Part shown: one piece after another, positions 18,203 through 27,407 of the stretch
How the letters are laid out: every line of letters starts with the position of its first letter
Numbering within the stretch: the stretch's first letter is position 1
Notes under the pieces: generated by a model
The model's database searches: none
Told to the model about the DNA's origin: nothing
The model's input: only the letters and a program-made list of their open reading frames with translations
Made by a program: the position numbers and the translations under genes
DNA from: Bacteroides sp.
GTDB taxonomy: Bacteria > Bacteroidota > Bacteroidia > Bacteroidales > Muribaculaceae
Length of the DNA: 60,624 nt
Assembly: GCA_014802105.1 (NCBI GenBank)
Contig: JAAVCX010000001.1
Location: 1 to 60,624 of the forward strand
Reading direction: 5' to 3'

Positions 18203-19126
18203 TTATTTCAGGATTTTATTGGCCCTGGCTATATCCTCTTTGATCTGGGCGACGAGTTTGTCGGTCGAAGGGAAGCAACGCTCGGGGCGGAGACGGTCTA
18301 CAAATTCTACCCTGAGTTCTTCGTCATAGATGTATCCCTGGAAGTCTATGATATGAACCTCAATCGAGGGCGCGGCTCCGGGGGTGGTCTCGACGGTGGG
18401 GCGAGTGCCGATGTTGACTACCCCGCGTCGGCGACGGCCGTCGGGGGTGGTGACCCACGCGGCATATACCCCGTGGCGCGGTATCAGCTGATCTTCTCCC
18501 GAGGGGAGGATGTTGGCGGTGGGAAAGCCTAAGGTGCGCCCCAGATGTTTGCCGTCGACCACTTTGCCACGCAGCATATAGTGTCCCCCCAGGGCCTCGG
18601 TGGCCTTGGCTATGTCGCCTTCACGCAGGTATTGACGTATGGCCGATGAGCTGATGGGGGCTCCTGTTCCGCGATATTCGGGTGCCGGGATCACGTCGAT
18701 GCCCACGGCGGAGCCTATCGTGCGGTACTGGTCGATCGTCGAGGGAAGGTCGTGGCCGAGCCTGTTGTTGAAACCTATCACCAGAGCCTGTATGCCGTAG
18801 CGGTTTTTGAGGCGGCTCAGAAACTTTTCGGCGCTCATGTGGTGGAGGCTGTCGTTGAAGGAGAGCATGATGATGTCTTCGGCACCGGCTTCAGAGAGCT
18901 TGATCACGCGGTCTTCCACATTGTCGAGCAGCATGGGGGCTTCGGAGGGGCGCACCACAGTCAACGGGTGGCGCATGAAGGTGACCACCGACGGCACGAG
19001 GCCGCGGCTACGGGCTTCGACGCCCAGATAGTCGATGAGAAAACGGTGACCCAGATGCACACCGTCATACATGCCCACGGCCGCGATGCGCCGCCGCGAG
19101 TTATCGGGAGAAGTGATGAGGTTCAT
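18203..19126 (-). CDS. ribF: bifunctional riboflavin kinase / FAD synthetase
   Basis: Converts riboflavin to FMN and then to FAD. The 307-residue protein has an N-terminal nucleotidyltransferase domain (about 1-175, with GMYDGVHLGHRFLI and ISSSAIRQYLREGD) and a C-terminal flavokinase domain (about 180-305, with GKVVDGKHLGRTLGFPTANI). It is tightly coupled to rlmN. Confidence 0.95.
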   Translation of the reverse strand: MNLITSPDNSRRRIAAVGMYDGVHLGHRFLIDYLGVEARSRGLVPSVVTFMRHPLTVVRPSEAPMLLDNVEDRVIKLSEAGAEDIIMLSFNDSLHHMSAEKFLSRLKNRYGIQALVIGFNNRLGHDLPSTIDQYRTIGSAVGIDVIPAPEYRGTGAPISSSAIRQYLREGDIAKATEALGGHYMLRGKVVDGKHLGRTLGFPTANILPSGEDQLIPRHGVYAAWVTTPDGRRRRGVVNIGTRPTVETTPGAAPSIEVHIIDFQGYIYDEELRVEFVDRLRPERCFPSTDKLVAQIKEDIARANKILK

Positions 19127-19160
19127 GTCTTTATAACGTTGGGAGACCCCTGAATGTTAT

Positions 19161-19817
19161 TTAGAAGGTGTCGGTGTGCGCCTGCTCGTTGCCGGGGGCA
19201 GGAGATTGCTCTACCGAGCGTATCACGTCGATAAACTCGACTCCCGGGGCCACGTGTGCTCCGAGATAGCCGGCTCGGCGTCCGGCCTCGACATTGGCCA
19301 TCGAGTCGTCGAGAAAGAGGGTCTCCCCGGGGTTGATGCCACAGTGGGCGGCGGTGTAGTCAAAGATTTCGCGGTCGGGTTTATAGCAATGGGCTTCATA
19401 GCTCTTGACCATGCCGTCAAAGTAGTCGGCCATCTCGAGTCCTTCCTGGCGGAACTGCTCGGCGATGAAGCTGTCCATCATGATGGGGTTGGTGTTGGAG
19501 AGCAGATATATACCGTAGTGTTTGCGCAGCTCGCGCAGGGCCTCGAGCCTATGCAGGGGTATACCGATGAGGAATTTGCAGAAAGCCGTGTCGATCTCCT
19601 CGTCGGTGACGGGGCGCGAGAATAGCGGGCGTATGCGCCGACGGAACTCAGCGGCATCGATGTCGCCTCTCTCGAGGGCAAGGAAGTCGCCCTTCTGTCC
19701 GTAGACACCGAGAAAGTCGTCGGCATCCTTCATTCCGAGCTCGTTGAAAGCTCTCACGCAGCGGTCACGGTCGAGATCCATGATCACACCTCCGAGATCA
19801 AATAGTAGATTTTTCAT
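19161..19817 (-). CDS. HAD-superfamily (subfamily IA) phosphatase
   Basis: A 218-residue haloacid-dehalogenase-type hydrolase. The nucleophile motif is FDLGGVIMDLD (Asp7; the usual +2 Asp is replaced by Gly, as in YihX-like enzymes). Motif II is LLSNTNP, a motif III Lys precedes PDREIFD, and motif IV is LFLDDSMANVEAG. The closest characterised relatives dephosphorylate small sugar phosphates such as glucose-1-phosphate; the substrate here is unknown. The start at 19817 is preferred over 19841 because the longer form would begin upstream of the promoter start site. It is divergent from pyrG. Confidence 0.85.
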   Translation of the reverse strand: MKNLLFDLGGVIMDLDRDRCVRAFNELGMKDADDFLGVYGQKGDFLALERGDIDAAEFRRRIRPLFSRPVTDEEIDTAFCKFLIGIPLHRLEALRELRKHYGIYLLSNTNPIMMDSFIAEQFRQEGLEMADYFDGMVKSYEAHCYKPDREIFDYTAAHCGINPGETLFLDDSMANVEAGRRAGYLGAHVAPGVEFIDVIRSVEQSPAPGNEQAHTDTF

Positions 19818-19838
19818 TGCGAATATTGTAAGGCAGTG

Positions 19839-19846
19839 CAAAATTA
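19839..19846 (-). promoter_or_regulatory. -7 element of the HAD phosphatase gene
   Basis: TAATTTTG on the minus strand, 21 bases before the ATG at 19817. It is within 14 bases of the pyrG -7 element on the other strand, so the two divergent promoters overlap. Confidence 0.55.
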
Positions 19847-19859
19847 AGGAATATTTTTG

Positions 19860-19867
19860 TACTTTTG
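19860..19867 (+). promoter_or_regulatory. -7 element of pyrG
   Basis: TACTTTTG, about 42 bases before the pyrG GTG start; no clear -33 TTTG at the usual distance. Confidence 0.5.
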
Positions 19868-19909
19868 CACCTTAATAATTAAAGTATCACTCAGCTATCA
19901 CATTTAGCC

Positions 19910-21526
19910 GTGGAAACAAAGTATATTTTCGTGACGGGAGGAGTGGTCTCCTCGCTCGGCAAGGGTATTATCTCCTCCTCGCTCGCCTGTCTGCTCAAGG
20001 CTCGTGGGTTCAGGGTAACTATCCAGAAGTTTGACCCTTACATCAATATCGACCCCGGTACACTCAACCCCTATGAGCACGGTGAGTGTTATGTCACCGT
20101 AGACGGCCACGAGGCCGACCTCGACCTTGGCCATTACGAGCGTTTCACCAACACTCCCACCACCCGCGCCAACAATATCACCACCGGCCGTATCTACCAG
20201 AACGTGATCGACAAGGAGCGTCGCGGCGACTATCTGGGCAAGACCGTGCAGATCATACCTCACGTCACCGACGAGATCAAACGCAACATCATGGCTCTCG
20301 GCAAGACCGGCGACTTTGACTTCGTGATCACTGAGATAGGCGGTGTGGTAGGCGACATCGAGAGTCTCCCCTTCCTTGAGGCTGTGCGCCAGCTCAGGTG
20401 GGAACTTGAGAAAGACACCCTCTGTGTCCACCTCACCTACGTGCCCTATATCGCGGCCGCCAAGGAGCTCAAGACCAAGCCCACCCAACACTCGGTCAAG
20501 CAGCTCCAGCAGCTCGGCATACAGCCCGACGTCCTGGTGCTCCGCACCGAGCATGAGATCGACACCCAGATGAGGAAGAAGATAGCGCAGTTCTGCAACG
20601 TGGCTCCCGAGGCCGTGGTGCAGAGTCTCGACGCCAAGAGTATATATAAGGTGCCCGTGCTCATGCACGAGCAGCATCTCGACGAGATAGTGCTCGGCAA
20701 GGTGGGTATCATCCCCCTCGGACAACCCGATCTTGGCCCCTGGCGCGAATTTCTCACCAAGATGGATACCTCGAGTGAACCGGTCACCATCGGCCTGGTG
20801 GGAAAATATGTCGAGCTCCAGGATGCTTATAAGTCGATAAACGAAGCTCTCTTCCAGGCCGCTACCTATGCCGGCCGCAAGCTCGATCTGAGATATATCC
20901 ACTCTGAGAAGGTCAATCCCGACAATGTCGGCGCCCAGTTGGGCGATCTCGACGGAGTCATTATCGCCCCTGGATTTGGTCAGCGCGGTATCGAGGGCAA
21001 GTTTGTGGCGCTCGAATGGTGTCGCACCCACGATGTCCCGACTTTCGGTATCTGTCTGGGCATGCAGTGTATGGTCATAGAGTTTGCCCGCAATGTGCTG
21101 GGACTCAAGGAGGCCAACTCCACCGAGATGGATCCCCATACCCCCTATAACGTCATCGACCTCATGGAGGAACAGAAGAGCATCCACAACATGGGCGGAA
21201 CCATGCGTCTCGGTGCATACGACTGCCGTCTCGCTCCAGGCTCGAAAGTGGCTGCTGCCTACGGAGCCACCGATGTCAAGGAGCGTCACCGTCATCGCTT
21301 CGAGTTTAACAACGACTACCGCGAGCGTTTCGAGCAGGCCGGTATGAAATGTGTGGGCGAAAATCCCGCCACCCATCTGGTGGAGGTGGTGGAGCTCCCG
21401 TCCCACCGCTGGTTTATAGGCACTCAGTATCATCCCGAATACTCCTCGACCGTCCTCTCGCCCTCGCCGCTGTTCACCGACTTCATAGCCGCCGCCATCG
21501 CCTATCGCGACGAGAAGAATGTCTGA
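19910..21526 (+). CDS. pyrG: CTP synthase
   Basis: Makes CTP from UTP, ATP and glutamine. The 538-residue protein has the N-terminal synthetase domain with its P-loop-like FVTGGVVSSLGKGI, and a C-terminal class I amidotransferase domain with nucleophile Cys in FGICLGMQCM and the His/Glu pair in QYHPEYSS. Start is a GTG at 19910; the first in-frame residues after it (ETKYIFVTGGV) match the usual N-terminus, so the GTG assignment is firm. It is followed 51 bases later by yidC. Confidence 0.96.
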   Translation: METKYIFVTGGVVSSLGKGIISSSLACLLKARGFRVTIQKFDPYINIDPGTLNPYEHGECYVTVDGHEADLDLGHYERFTNTPTTRANNITTGRIYQNVIDKERRGDYLGKTVQIIPHVTDEIKRNIMALGKTGDFDFVITEIGGVVGDIESLPFLEAVRQLRWELEKDTLCVHLTYVPYIAAAKELKTKPTQHSVKQLQQLGIQPDVLVLRTEHEIDTQMRKKIAQFCNVAPEAVVQSLDAKSIYKVPVLMHEQHLDEIVLGKVGIIPLGQPDLGPWREFLTKMDTSSEPVTIGLVGKYVELQDAYKSINEALFQAATYAGRKLDLRYIHSEKVNPDNVGAQLGDLDGVIIAPGFGQRGIEGKFVALEWCRTHDVPTFGICLGMQCMVIEFARNVLGLKEANSTEMDPHTPYNVIDLMEEQKSIHNMGGTMRLGAYDCRLAPGSKVAAAYGATDVKERHRHRFEFNNDYRERFEQAGMKCVGENPATHLVEVVELPSHRWFIGTQYHPEYSSTVLSPSPLFTDFIAAAIAYRDEKNV

Positions 21527-21577
21527 GAGCTTCGCCTCTCCCCCCTCTGATCAACGAAATCTTTTAACCTTAAATAA

Positions 21578-23671
21578 ATGGATAAAAACACTCTCACCGG
21601 CCTGCTGCTCATGGGCCTCGTGATATTTGGTTTCATGTGGCTCAACAAGCCCTCGGCCGAGGAGCTCGAGCGCCAGCGCGCCGAGCGCGAGCGCATGGAA
21701 GCCGAAGCGGCTGAGCGTGCCGCCGACAACGGTGCTCTGGTCTTTGACTCGATCACTCCCGCCGAAGTAGCCACCATAGCCGCCACTGTGCGCGAACTGG
21801 GCACTACCGACACCCTCTCCCATATCTCGCGTCTGCGTATCGATCACCTCGATCTCACTGTCGACGGTGCCGGAGCCGTCTCGGGTACTGTCGAGGCCGA
21901 CGGTCAGGCCGTCGCCGTGGCTCCTCTGCTGGCCAATTCTACCGACGGACTCTCCACTCTGCTGGCCGCCAAGGCTGTCAAGGCCATGCGTCAGGGTCTC
22001 GCTACCGCCGCCCGCTATCGTGGTCTGGCGCGTCATCTCACCGGCGACAGCACTACAGTCACCCTTGCCAACAAACTCCTCACTCTCGACATCAGCAACA
22101 AGGGTGGTGTCATAGCCCGTGCCGCGCTCAACGACTATCGCAGCTACGACTCGACTCAGGTGACACTCCTCGACCCGACCACCGACAGCTACTCCTTCTC
22201 GATGCTGATGGCTACCCAGCATTTCGACTCGCGCGAGTTCTATTTCACCCCCTCTGAGGTGACCGATTCGAGTGTCACCATGTCGCTTGATCTTGGCGAC
22301 GGAGCTGTCTGGGCTCTGCGCTACACCCTCCTGCCTGACTCCTATCTGGTCAAGATGGATGTCATACAGCAGGGCATGCAGAGCGTCATACCCTCGTCGA
22401 CTGCCTCGATGGACTTCACCTGGAGCCAGAAGATGCGCCGCCTCGAGGGCGGACGTGTGTTTGAGGAGCGTAACTCTGCACTTTATTATATGTATCCCGA
22501 CGGCGATGTCGACCATCTCAAGGAGAGTGGCGACGACACCGAGGATATTTCCCAGCGTCTGAAATGGGTGAGCTGCAAGAACCAGTTCTTCTCGGCCGTG
22601 CTCATGGCTCAGTCTACCTTTGTGGCCGGCAAGCTCTCCAGCTCGGAGATCAAGAACAACCCCGACTTCATCAAGCAGATGGATATCGCGCTGACTCTCG
22701 ACTACTCGGCCGCGCTGGCCAATCCCGCCTCGTTCGTGATGTATCTCGGCCCCAACTCCTATCCCGTCATGAAGTCTCTTGAGAAGGAGATCTTCCCCGA
22801 GGAGAATATGCACCTGACCAAGCTCATTCCTCTGGGATGGCCTATCTTCCGATGGATCAATACGCTGATCATAATCCCGGTGTTCAGCTTCCTGGGATCG
22901 TTCATATCTAACTACGGTATCATCATCCTGCTGCTCACCATCTTCATCAAGGTTATCCTCTATCCCTTCACCTACAAGAGTCTGGTCTCTCAGGCCAAGA
23001 TGCGCCTGCTGGCTCCCGAGCTCAAGGTGATCAACGAGAAATATCCGGGCAATGAGAATGCCATGAAGCGTCAGCAGGAGTCGATGGCTCTCTATTCGCG
23101 CGCCGGTGCCAACCCCATGTCGGGCTGTCTGCCGATGCTCCTTCAGATGCCTGTCCTGGTGGCCATGTTCTGGTTCTTCCCATCGGCCATAGAGCTCAGA
23201 GGCGAGTCGTTCCTCTGGGCCAAGGATCTTGCCGCTCCCGATGCCATAGTTTCCTGGACTGCCAATATACCATTCATTTCCTCGACCTTCGGCAATCACA
23301 TCAGCCTCTTCTGTCTGCTCATGACTGTCACCAATATCATCTACACCTATCTCAACATGCAGTCTCAGGCTTCCTCGGGTATGCCCGGCATGAAATGGAT
23401 GATGTATATGATGCCTCTGATGTTCCTCTTCATCTTCAACAACTATGCGGCCGGCCTCAGTTACTACTACTTCCTGTCGCTGCTCATCACTATACTGATG
23501 ACTTTCCTCTTCCGCCGTCTGGTCTCGGAGGACAAGATGCGAGCCAAGATGGCCGAAAACGCCCGCAAGCCAAAGAAGAAGGGCTGGATGCAGGCTAAGC
23601 TCGAGGAGGCTCAGCGCCAGCAGCAGGCTATGTTGCGCGAGCAGCAGCGTCGCGCAGGCAAGCGCCACTGA
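21578..23671 (+). CDS. yidC: membrane protein insertase YidC
   Basis: YidC inserts and folds proteins in the cytoplasmic membrane, alone or with SecYEG. The 697-residue protein has the N-terminal anchor (about 7-21), a large periplasmic domain, and a C-terminal five-helix insertase core (about 430-650, with LYPFTYKSLVSQAKMRLLAP and GCLPMLLQMPVLVAMFWFF). It ends in a basic, Lys/Arg/Gln-rich tail likely to contact ribosomes. It is somewhat longer than typical Bacteroides homologues (about 620), mainly through an Ala-rich stretch near residues 45-150. Confidence 0.95.
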   Translation: MDKNTLTGLLLMGLVIFGFMWLNKPSAEELERQRAERERMEAEAAERAADNGALVFDSITPAEVATIAATVRELGTTDTLSHISRLRIDHLDLTVDGAGAVSGTVEADGQAVAVAPLLANSTDGLSTLLAAKAVKAMRQGLATAARYRGLARHLTGDSTTVTLANKLLTLDISNKGGVIARAALNDYRSYDSTQVTLLDPTTDSYSFSMLMATQHFDSREFYFTPSEVTDSSVTMSLDLGDGAVWALRYTLLPDSYLVKMDVIQQGMQSVIPSSTASMDFTWSQKMRRLEGGRVFEERNSALYYMYPDGDVDHLKESGDDTEDISQRLKWVSCKNQFFSAVLMAQSTFVAGKLSSSEIKNNPDFIKQMDIALTLDYSAALANPASFVMYLGPNSYPVMKSLEKEIFPEENMHLTKLIPLGWPIFRWINTLIIIPVFSFLGSFISNYGIIILLLTIFIKVILYPFTYKSLVSQAKMRLLAPELKVINEKYPGNENAMKRQQESMALYSRAGANPMSGCLPMLLQMPVLVAMFWFFPSAIELRGESFLWAKDLAAPDAIVSWTANIPFISSTFGNHISLFCLLMTVTNIIYTYLNMQSQASSGMPGMKWMMYMMPLMFLFIFNNYAAGLSYYYFLSLLITILMTFLFRRLVSEDKMRAKMAENARKPKKKGWMQAKLEEAQRQQQAMLREQQRRAGKRH

Positions 23672-23718
23672 TCCTCGCTGTCTCTACTCTCTCAATTAGT
23701 TAACTATCTTTTAGATCC

Positions 23719-25155
23719 TTGCGTAGATTACTGATCTCTCTCCTGTTCATGCCTCTGCTCGCCACGGCCCGCACTATCACTGCTGAGCCGGGCGAGCTGG
23801 CTGCATCGGCTCCGGGCAGTTTGTCCGATGCCCAATTGGTGATCACCGGCACGATCAATGCGGCCGACCTCGACCGACTGACCAGCGAACTCCCGGCAGG
23901 GAGCTCCCTGGATCTCTCGGCGGTCAATATTGCGGCTTATGACGGCGGGATTGTCGGGGTAGCTTGCAGCCGGGCACCGGCCGATGCTCTGCCTCCATAT
24001 ATCCTGGCCGGACTGCGGTCTGAGACACTTGTGCTCCCGGCCTCGCTCAAAACAATAGGCGAGGGAGCTCTGCTCGACGCCGCGATCACCTCGGTCGAGA
24101 TCCCCGCCGGAGTCGTGGAGATCGGCGACGCGGCTTTTGCCGGTTGCCGGAGCCTCACGACTGTCACTTTCGCCGATGGCTCGGCGGTTGATGCCATTCC
24201 GACCAGATGTTTCGACGGGGATGCACAGCTTACCACGGTCTCTCTCCCTGACGGCCTCGGATCAATCGGCTCCAGGGCTTTTGCAGGATGCAACTCGCTG
24301 ACATCGCTGGAATTTCCCGCCACGCTCGTCGCTATTGCCGATGAGGCTTTCGCGGCTTCGGGGCTGGAATCACTCGATCTGGCCCGATGTCATTCGCTGA
24401 GACGGATAGGCACCAGAGCCTGGGCCGAATGTACGGCTCTCGCCACAGCCACACTTCCGGCCGGGGCAATGCTCGGCGGCGAGGCTATATTCATGGGGTG
24501 TCCGTTGCTCACGGCTGTCTCGCTGCCGGCCAAGGCTACCTCTATCCCTGCTCTCACTCTCGCCGGAGCTTCGTCGCTCCCGTCGCTCTCCCTGCCTGAG
24601 GGAGTCGACTCCATAGGGGTGCTGGCCCTTGCCCACGCCTCGGCTGTCAGGACTCTCGCGCTCCCGGCCTCTTTGCGTCACATCGACTCAGGGGCCTTTG
24701 AGGAGTGTACCGGCCTGGAGCATATCGATGCCTCGGCTCTGGAAAATGTCCCGACTCTCGGCGACGAGGTGTGGAGCGGAGTCATCTGCGGCGATGTCAC
24801 TCTTAGGGCCACGGCCGATACCGAGCAAGCCTTTCTCGATGCCCTCCAGTGGCAGGATTTCTCGATAGTCACCTCGGGGATCACCTCGATCCCTGCCGCC
24901 GACAATACTGGCGATGATGTAGCAGCCGAGGTCTGTGGCTCGTTCAACAGCGCCATCCTCACCATCAGTTCAGACATCCCCGTGACTCAGGTCACCGTCT
25001 ATTCTCTCGACGGAGCCGCTCTCGAGATCAAGCCCTCTACGCCTCAACTGATACTGTCGGCCGACACTTCGGCTCTCGGTGGCCGGGTGATGATAGTGAC
25101 CGTCGCGCTCAGAGGCCACCTGAAGCCTGTCACTCTCAAGCTGCTTCGCCGCTAA
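23719..25155 (+). CDS. secreted BspA-like leucine-rich-repeat protein
   Basis: A 478-residue exported protein with a signal peptide (about 1-17) and tandem LRR_5 (BspA-type) repeats from about residue 90 to 340. The repeating pattern is L.LPaslksIG..AF..c..L..v.LP, as in GDAAFAGCRSLTTVTF and GSRAFAGCNSLTSLEF. The last 70 residues form a separate beta-rich domain (VTVYSLDGAALEI) resembling type IX-secretion-type C-terminal domains; that comparison is tentative. BspA-like proteins mediate surface binding in Bacteroidales. The start is a TTG at 23719, since the next ATG (residue 11) would cut the signal peptide. Gene order suggests cotranscription with yidC. Confidence 0.8.
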   Translation: MRRLLISLLFMPLLATARTITAEPGELAASAPGSLSDAQLVITGTINAADLDRLTSELPAGSSLDLSAVNIAAYDGGIVGVACSRAPADALPPYILAGLRSETLVLPASLKTIGEGALLDAAITSVEIPAGVVEIGDAAFAGCRSLTTVTFADGSAVDAIPTRCFDGDAQLTTVSLPDGLGSIGSRAFAGCNSLTSLEFPATLVAIADEAFAASGLESLDLARCHSLRRIGTRAWAECTALATATLPAGAMLGGEAIFMGCPLLTAVSLPAKATSIPALTLAGASSLPSLSLPEGVDSIGVLALAHASAVRTLALPASLRHIDSGAFEECTGLEHIDASALENVPTLGDEVWSGVICGDVTLRATADTEQAFLDALQWQDFSIVTSGITSIPAADNTGDDVAAEVCGSFNSAILTISSDIPVTQVTVYSLDGAALEIKPSTPQLILSADTSALGGRVMIVTVALRGHLKPVTLKLLRR

Positions 25156-25193
25156 TCCATACCTGAAAACAACAAAGCCTTTCAACTTTCAAT

Positions 25194-25946
25194 ATGGGAA
25201 AAAACAAGCTCAAAAAGTTTGCCGAGATGGAGACACTCCCCTGTGTCTACCAATACCCTTATTCCGAGATCAGAAACTCAGAGGATTTCGCCATGCGTGG
25301 CCGTTGGGCTGCCGAGGCCTTCCATAACGACTCACCGATCACCCTCGAGCTCGGATGTGGCAAGGGCGAATATGCCGTCGGGATGGGATGTCTCTATCCC
25401 GAACGAAATTTCATAGGTATCGATATAAAAGGAGCCCGCATGTGGACTGGAGCCCGTCGGGTCAACGACGAGGGTATAAAGAATGTCTCGTTCCTGCGCA
25501 CATCGATCCACCTGCTCCCCTGTTTCTTTGCCCCGGGCGAGGTTTCAGAGATCTGGATCACCTTTCCCGACCCTCAGATGAAAAAGGTCAACAAGCGTCT
25601 CACAGGCACCCATTTTCTTGACATCTACCGCAAGGTCATGGCCCCCGGCGGGATCATACACCTCAAGACCGACTCGCCGTTTCTCTACACCTACACCAAG
25701 GCGATGGCCGAGCACAACGGCCTTGAAATACTCGCCGCGACCGACTGTCTCTACGAGTCGGAATATGCCTCGAGCGTCCCGGCCATCACCACCTACTACG
25801 AGCAGCAATGGCTCTCGCGCGGCATCCCCAGCAAATATATAGCCATGAGAGTGCCGTCGCCCGAGGTCGAGCTCACCGAGCCCGATATAGACATCGCCCC
25901 CGACACCTACCGCTCCTTTGGCCGCAACGCAGTCATAAACGACTGA
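25194..25946 (+). CDS. trmB: tRNA (guanine(46)-N(7))-methyltransferase
   Basis: TrmB methylates N7 of G46 in the tRNA variable loop using SAM. The 250-residue protein has the SAM motif ITLELGCGKGEYAVGM, NFIGIDIKGARMW, the catalytic-region motif ITFPDPQMKK and the C-terminal block LKTDSPFLY. It lies 38 bases after the LRR gene on the same strand. Confidence 0.95.
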   Translation: MGKNKLKKFAEMETLPCVYQYPYSEIRNSEDFAMRGRWAAEAFHNDSPITLELGCGKGEYAVGMGCLYPERNFIGIDIKGARMWTGARRVNDEGIKNVSFLRTSIHLLPCFFAPGEVSEIWITFPDPQMKKVNKRLTGTHFLDIYRKVMAPGGIIHLKTDSPFLYTYTKAMAEHNGLEILAATDCLYESEYASSVPAITTYYEQQWLSRGIPSKYIAMRVPSPEVELTEPDIDIAPDTYRSFGRNAVIND

Positions 25947-25962
25947 AAGCGATCAGTCAAAC

Positions 25963-26006
25963 AGACATCCTGACATCTTGTAAAAAATGTCAACCTGACA
26001 AGAAGC
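25963..26006. repeat. 8-bp microsatellite array, copy 1
   Basis: Imperfect repeats of period 8 (GACATCCT, GACATCTT, then GTCAACCT, GACAAGAA) lie in the trmB-mrp spacer. They are related to the arrays at 34895-34966 and 48850-48909. Confidence 0.6.
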
Positions 26007-26013
26007 AAAAAAT

Positions 26014-26055
26014 CTCTATACCCTATACCCTATACTCTATACCCTACATCCTATT
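26014..26055. repeat. 7-bp microsatellite array (CYCTATA)n, copy 1
   Basis: Six successive heptamers (CTCTATA, CCCTATA, CCCTATA, CTCTATA, CCCTACA, TCCTATT) end nine bases before the mrp start codon. The leading AATCTCTATAC matches the inner part of the inverted repeats flanking the four-helix-bundle gene at 44.5 kb. Confidence 0.85.
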
Positions 26056-26063
26056 CCACTAAA

Positions 26064-27158
26064 ATGTATCCCGCCCTTATCACTCAGGCTCTCTCCACAG
26101 TGCGCTATCCCGGCACCGGCAAAAATCTTGTCGAGGCTGATATGGTGGCCGATGACATACGCATCGACGGTGATAAAGCCGTCAGCTTCACGCTTATATT
26201 CGACAAACCTACCGACCCGTTCATGAAATCGGTGGTCAAGGCCGCCGAGGCCGCTATCCACGCTCACGTCTCGCCCGATGTCAAGGTGAATATCTCCACC
26301 GCTTCGCGTCAGGCCGCTCCCGCCCAGGCTGCCCCTGTGCTCCCCGGTGTCAGGAATATCATCGGAGTCTCCTCGGGCAAAGGCGGTGTGGGCAAATCGA
26401 CCGTAGCCGCCAATCTTGCTGCCGCTCTTGCCGCCGAGGGTTACAAGGTCGGACTTCTCGACGCCGACATCTTCGGCCCGTCGGTGCCCAAGATGTTTGG
26501 TATCGAGGACGAGCAGCTCTATATTCATGACGTCGACGGTCGCTCCATGATTGTGCCGGTAGAGCGATATGGAGTCAAGATACTCTCGATCGGCTTTGTG
26601 GTCGACCGCGACAAGGCCGTGATGTGGCGTGGCTCGATGGCCTCCAATGCGCTCAAACAACTTATCACCGATGCCGACTGGGGTGAACTTGACTATTTCC
26701 TCATCGACATGCCCCCCGGCACCAGCGACATCCATCTCACCCTTGTGCAGACTCTCGCCCTGACCGGCGTGGTGGTGGTCACCACCCCCCAGGAGGTGGC
26801 TCTGGCCGATGCACGCAAGGGTATTTCAATGTTCCGCGATGACAAGGTGAATGTGCCTATCCTCGGTCTTGTCGAGAATATGGCGTGGTTTACCCCGGCG
26901 CCCCATCCCGAGGAGCGTTACTATATCTTCGGCCGCGAGGGTGGAGTGAAACTTGCCGAGAAGCTTGGAGTCAAGCTCCTGGCTCAGATACCTCTGGTCG
27001 GAGGTATCGCCGACAGTGGCGATAACGGTACTCCTATCGCGCTCAGCGACACCATCACCGGCCAGGCCTTCATGCACCTGGCCCATGAGGTGGTTCACGC
27101 CGTCGACGAGCGCAACTCCACACTTCCGCCCACACTGCGCGTGGAGCTCAAGCGTTGA
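26064..27158 (+). CDS. Mrp/ApbC-family P-loop ATPase (Fe-S cluster carrier type)
   Basis: A 364-residue protein with an N-terminal MIP18/DUF59-like domain (about 1-95) and a deviant Walker A ATPase domain (SSGKGGVGKSTVAANLAAAL, around 103-122; IDMPPGTSDIHLT further on). Family members bind and transfer Fe-S clusters to apoproteins. The CxxC pair that normally ligates the cluster after VENM is missing: the segment reads ENMAWFTPAPHPEERYYIFG. As I recall, Bacteroides homologues look the same. The cluster-carrier function is therefore inferred from family only. A heptamer repeat array sits directly upstream. Confidence 0.88.
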   Translation: MYPALITQALSTVRYPGTGKNLVEADMVADDIRIDGDKAVSFTLIFDKPTDPFMKSVVKAAEAAIHAHVSPDVKVNISTASRQAAPAQAAPVLPGVRNIIGVSSGKGGVGKSTVAANLAAALAAEGYKVGLLDADIFGPSVPKMFGIEDEQLYIHDVDGRSMIVPVERYGVKILSIGFVVDRDKAVMWRGSMASNALKQLITDADWGELDYFLIDMPPGTSDIHLTLVQTLALTGVVVVTTPQEVALADARKGISMFRDDKVNVPILGLVENMAWFTPAPHPEERYYIFGREGGVKLAEKLGVKLLAQIPLVGGIADSGDNGTPIALSDTITGQAFMHLAHEVVHAVDERNSTLPPTLRVELKR

Positions 27159-27273
27159 GCCGCGTCGGGAGGGGATGGAAAATCCTCCCCCCCGGGAGTT
27201 GGTCTAATGATCGGTCAGAATGGTCATTTTGTCACCAGACTTATGCAGATAACCTATAATTAATGTCAAAAGG

Positions 27274-27304
27274 TTTGAAATGATAAACAAAATGCTTACT
27301 TTTG
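27274..27304 (+). promoter_or_regulatory. promoter of the Lrp/AsnC regulator gene
   Basis: TTTG (27274-27277), 19 bases, TACTTTTG (27297-27304); leader of about 100 bases to the ATG at 27408. Confidence 0.7.
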
Positions 27305-27407
27305 TTAATAAATTTCAACCTGCCGCCACCTACTGTGTGTAGACTTTAGTGCTGTGGCCCTGTAATCTCAAACAATCTGATAATAGATTTCTAAGGTCTT
27401 GCAATTC

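Noticed and set aside
19904-23668. Very long minus-strand frames (509 and 705 codons) opposite pyrG and yidC
   Set aside because: Antisense frames kept open by codon bias in GC-rich genes; their translations are rich in His/Gly/Val and show no family blocks, whereas the + strand proteins are unmistakable.
27167-27192. Terminator after the mrp gene
   Set aside because: The G/C-rich arms pair imperfectly (about 8 of 10) and no T-run follows.
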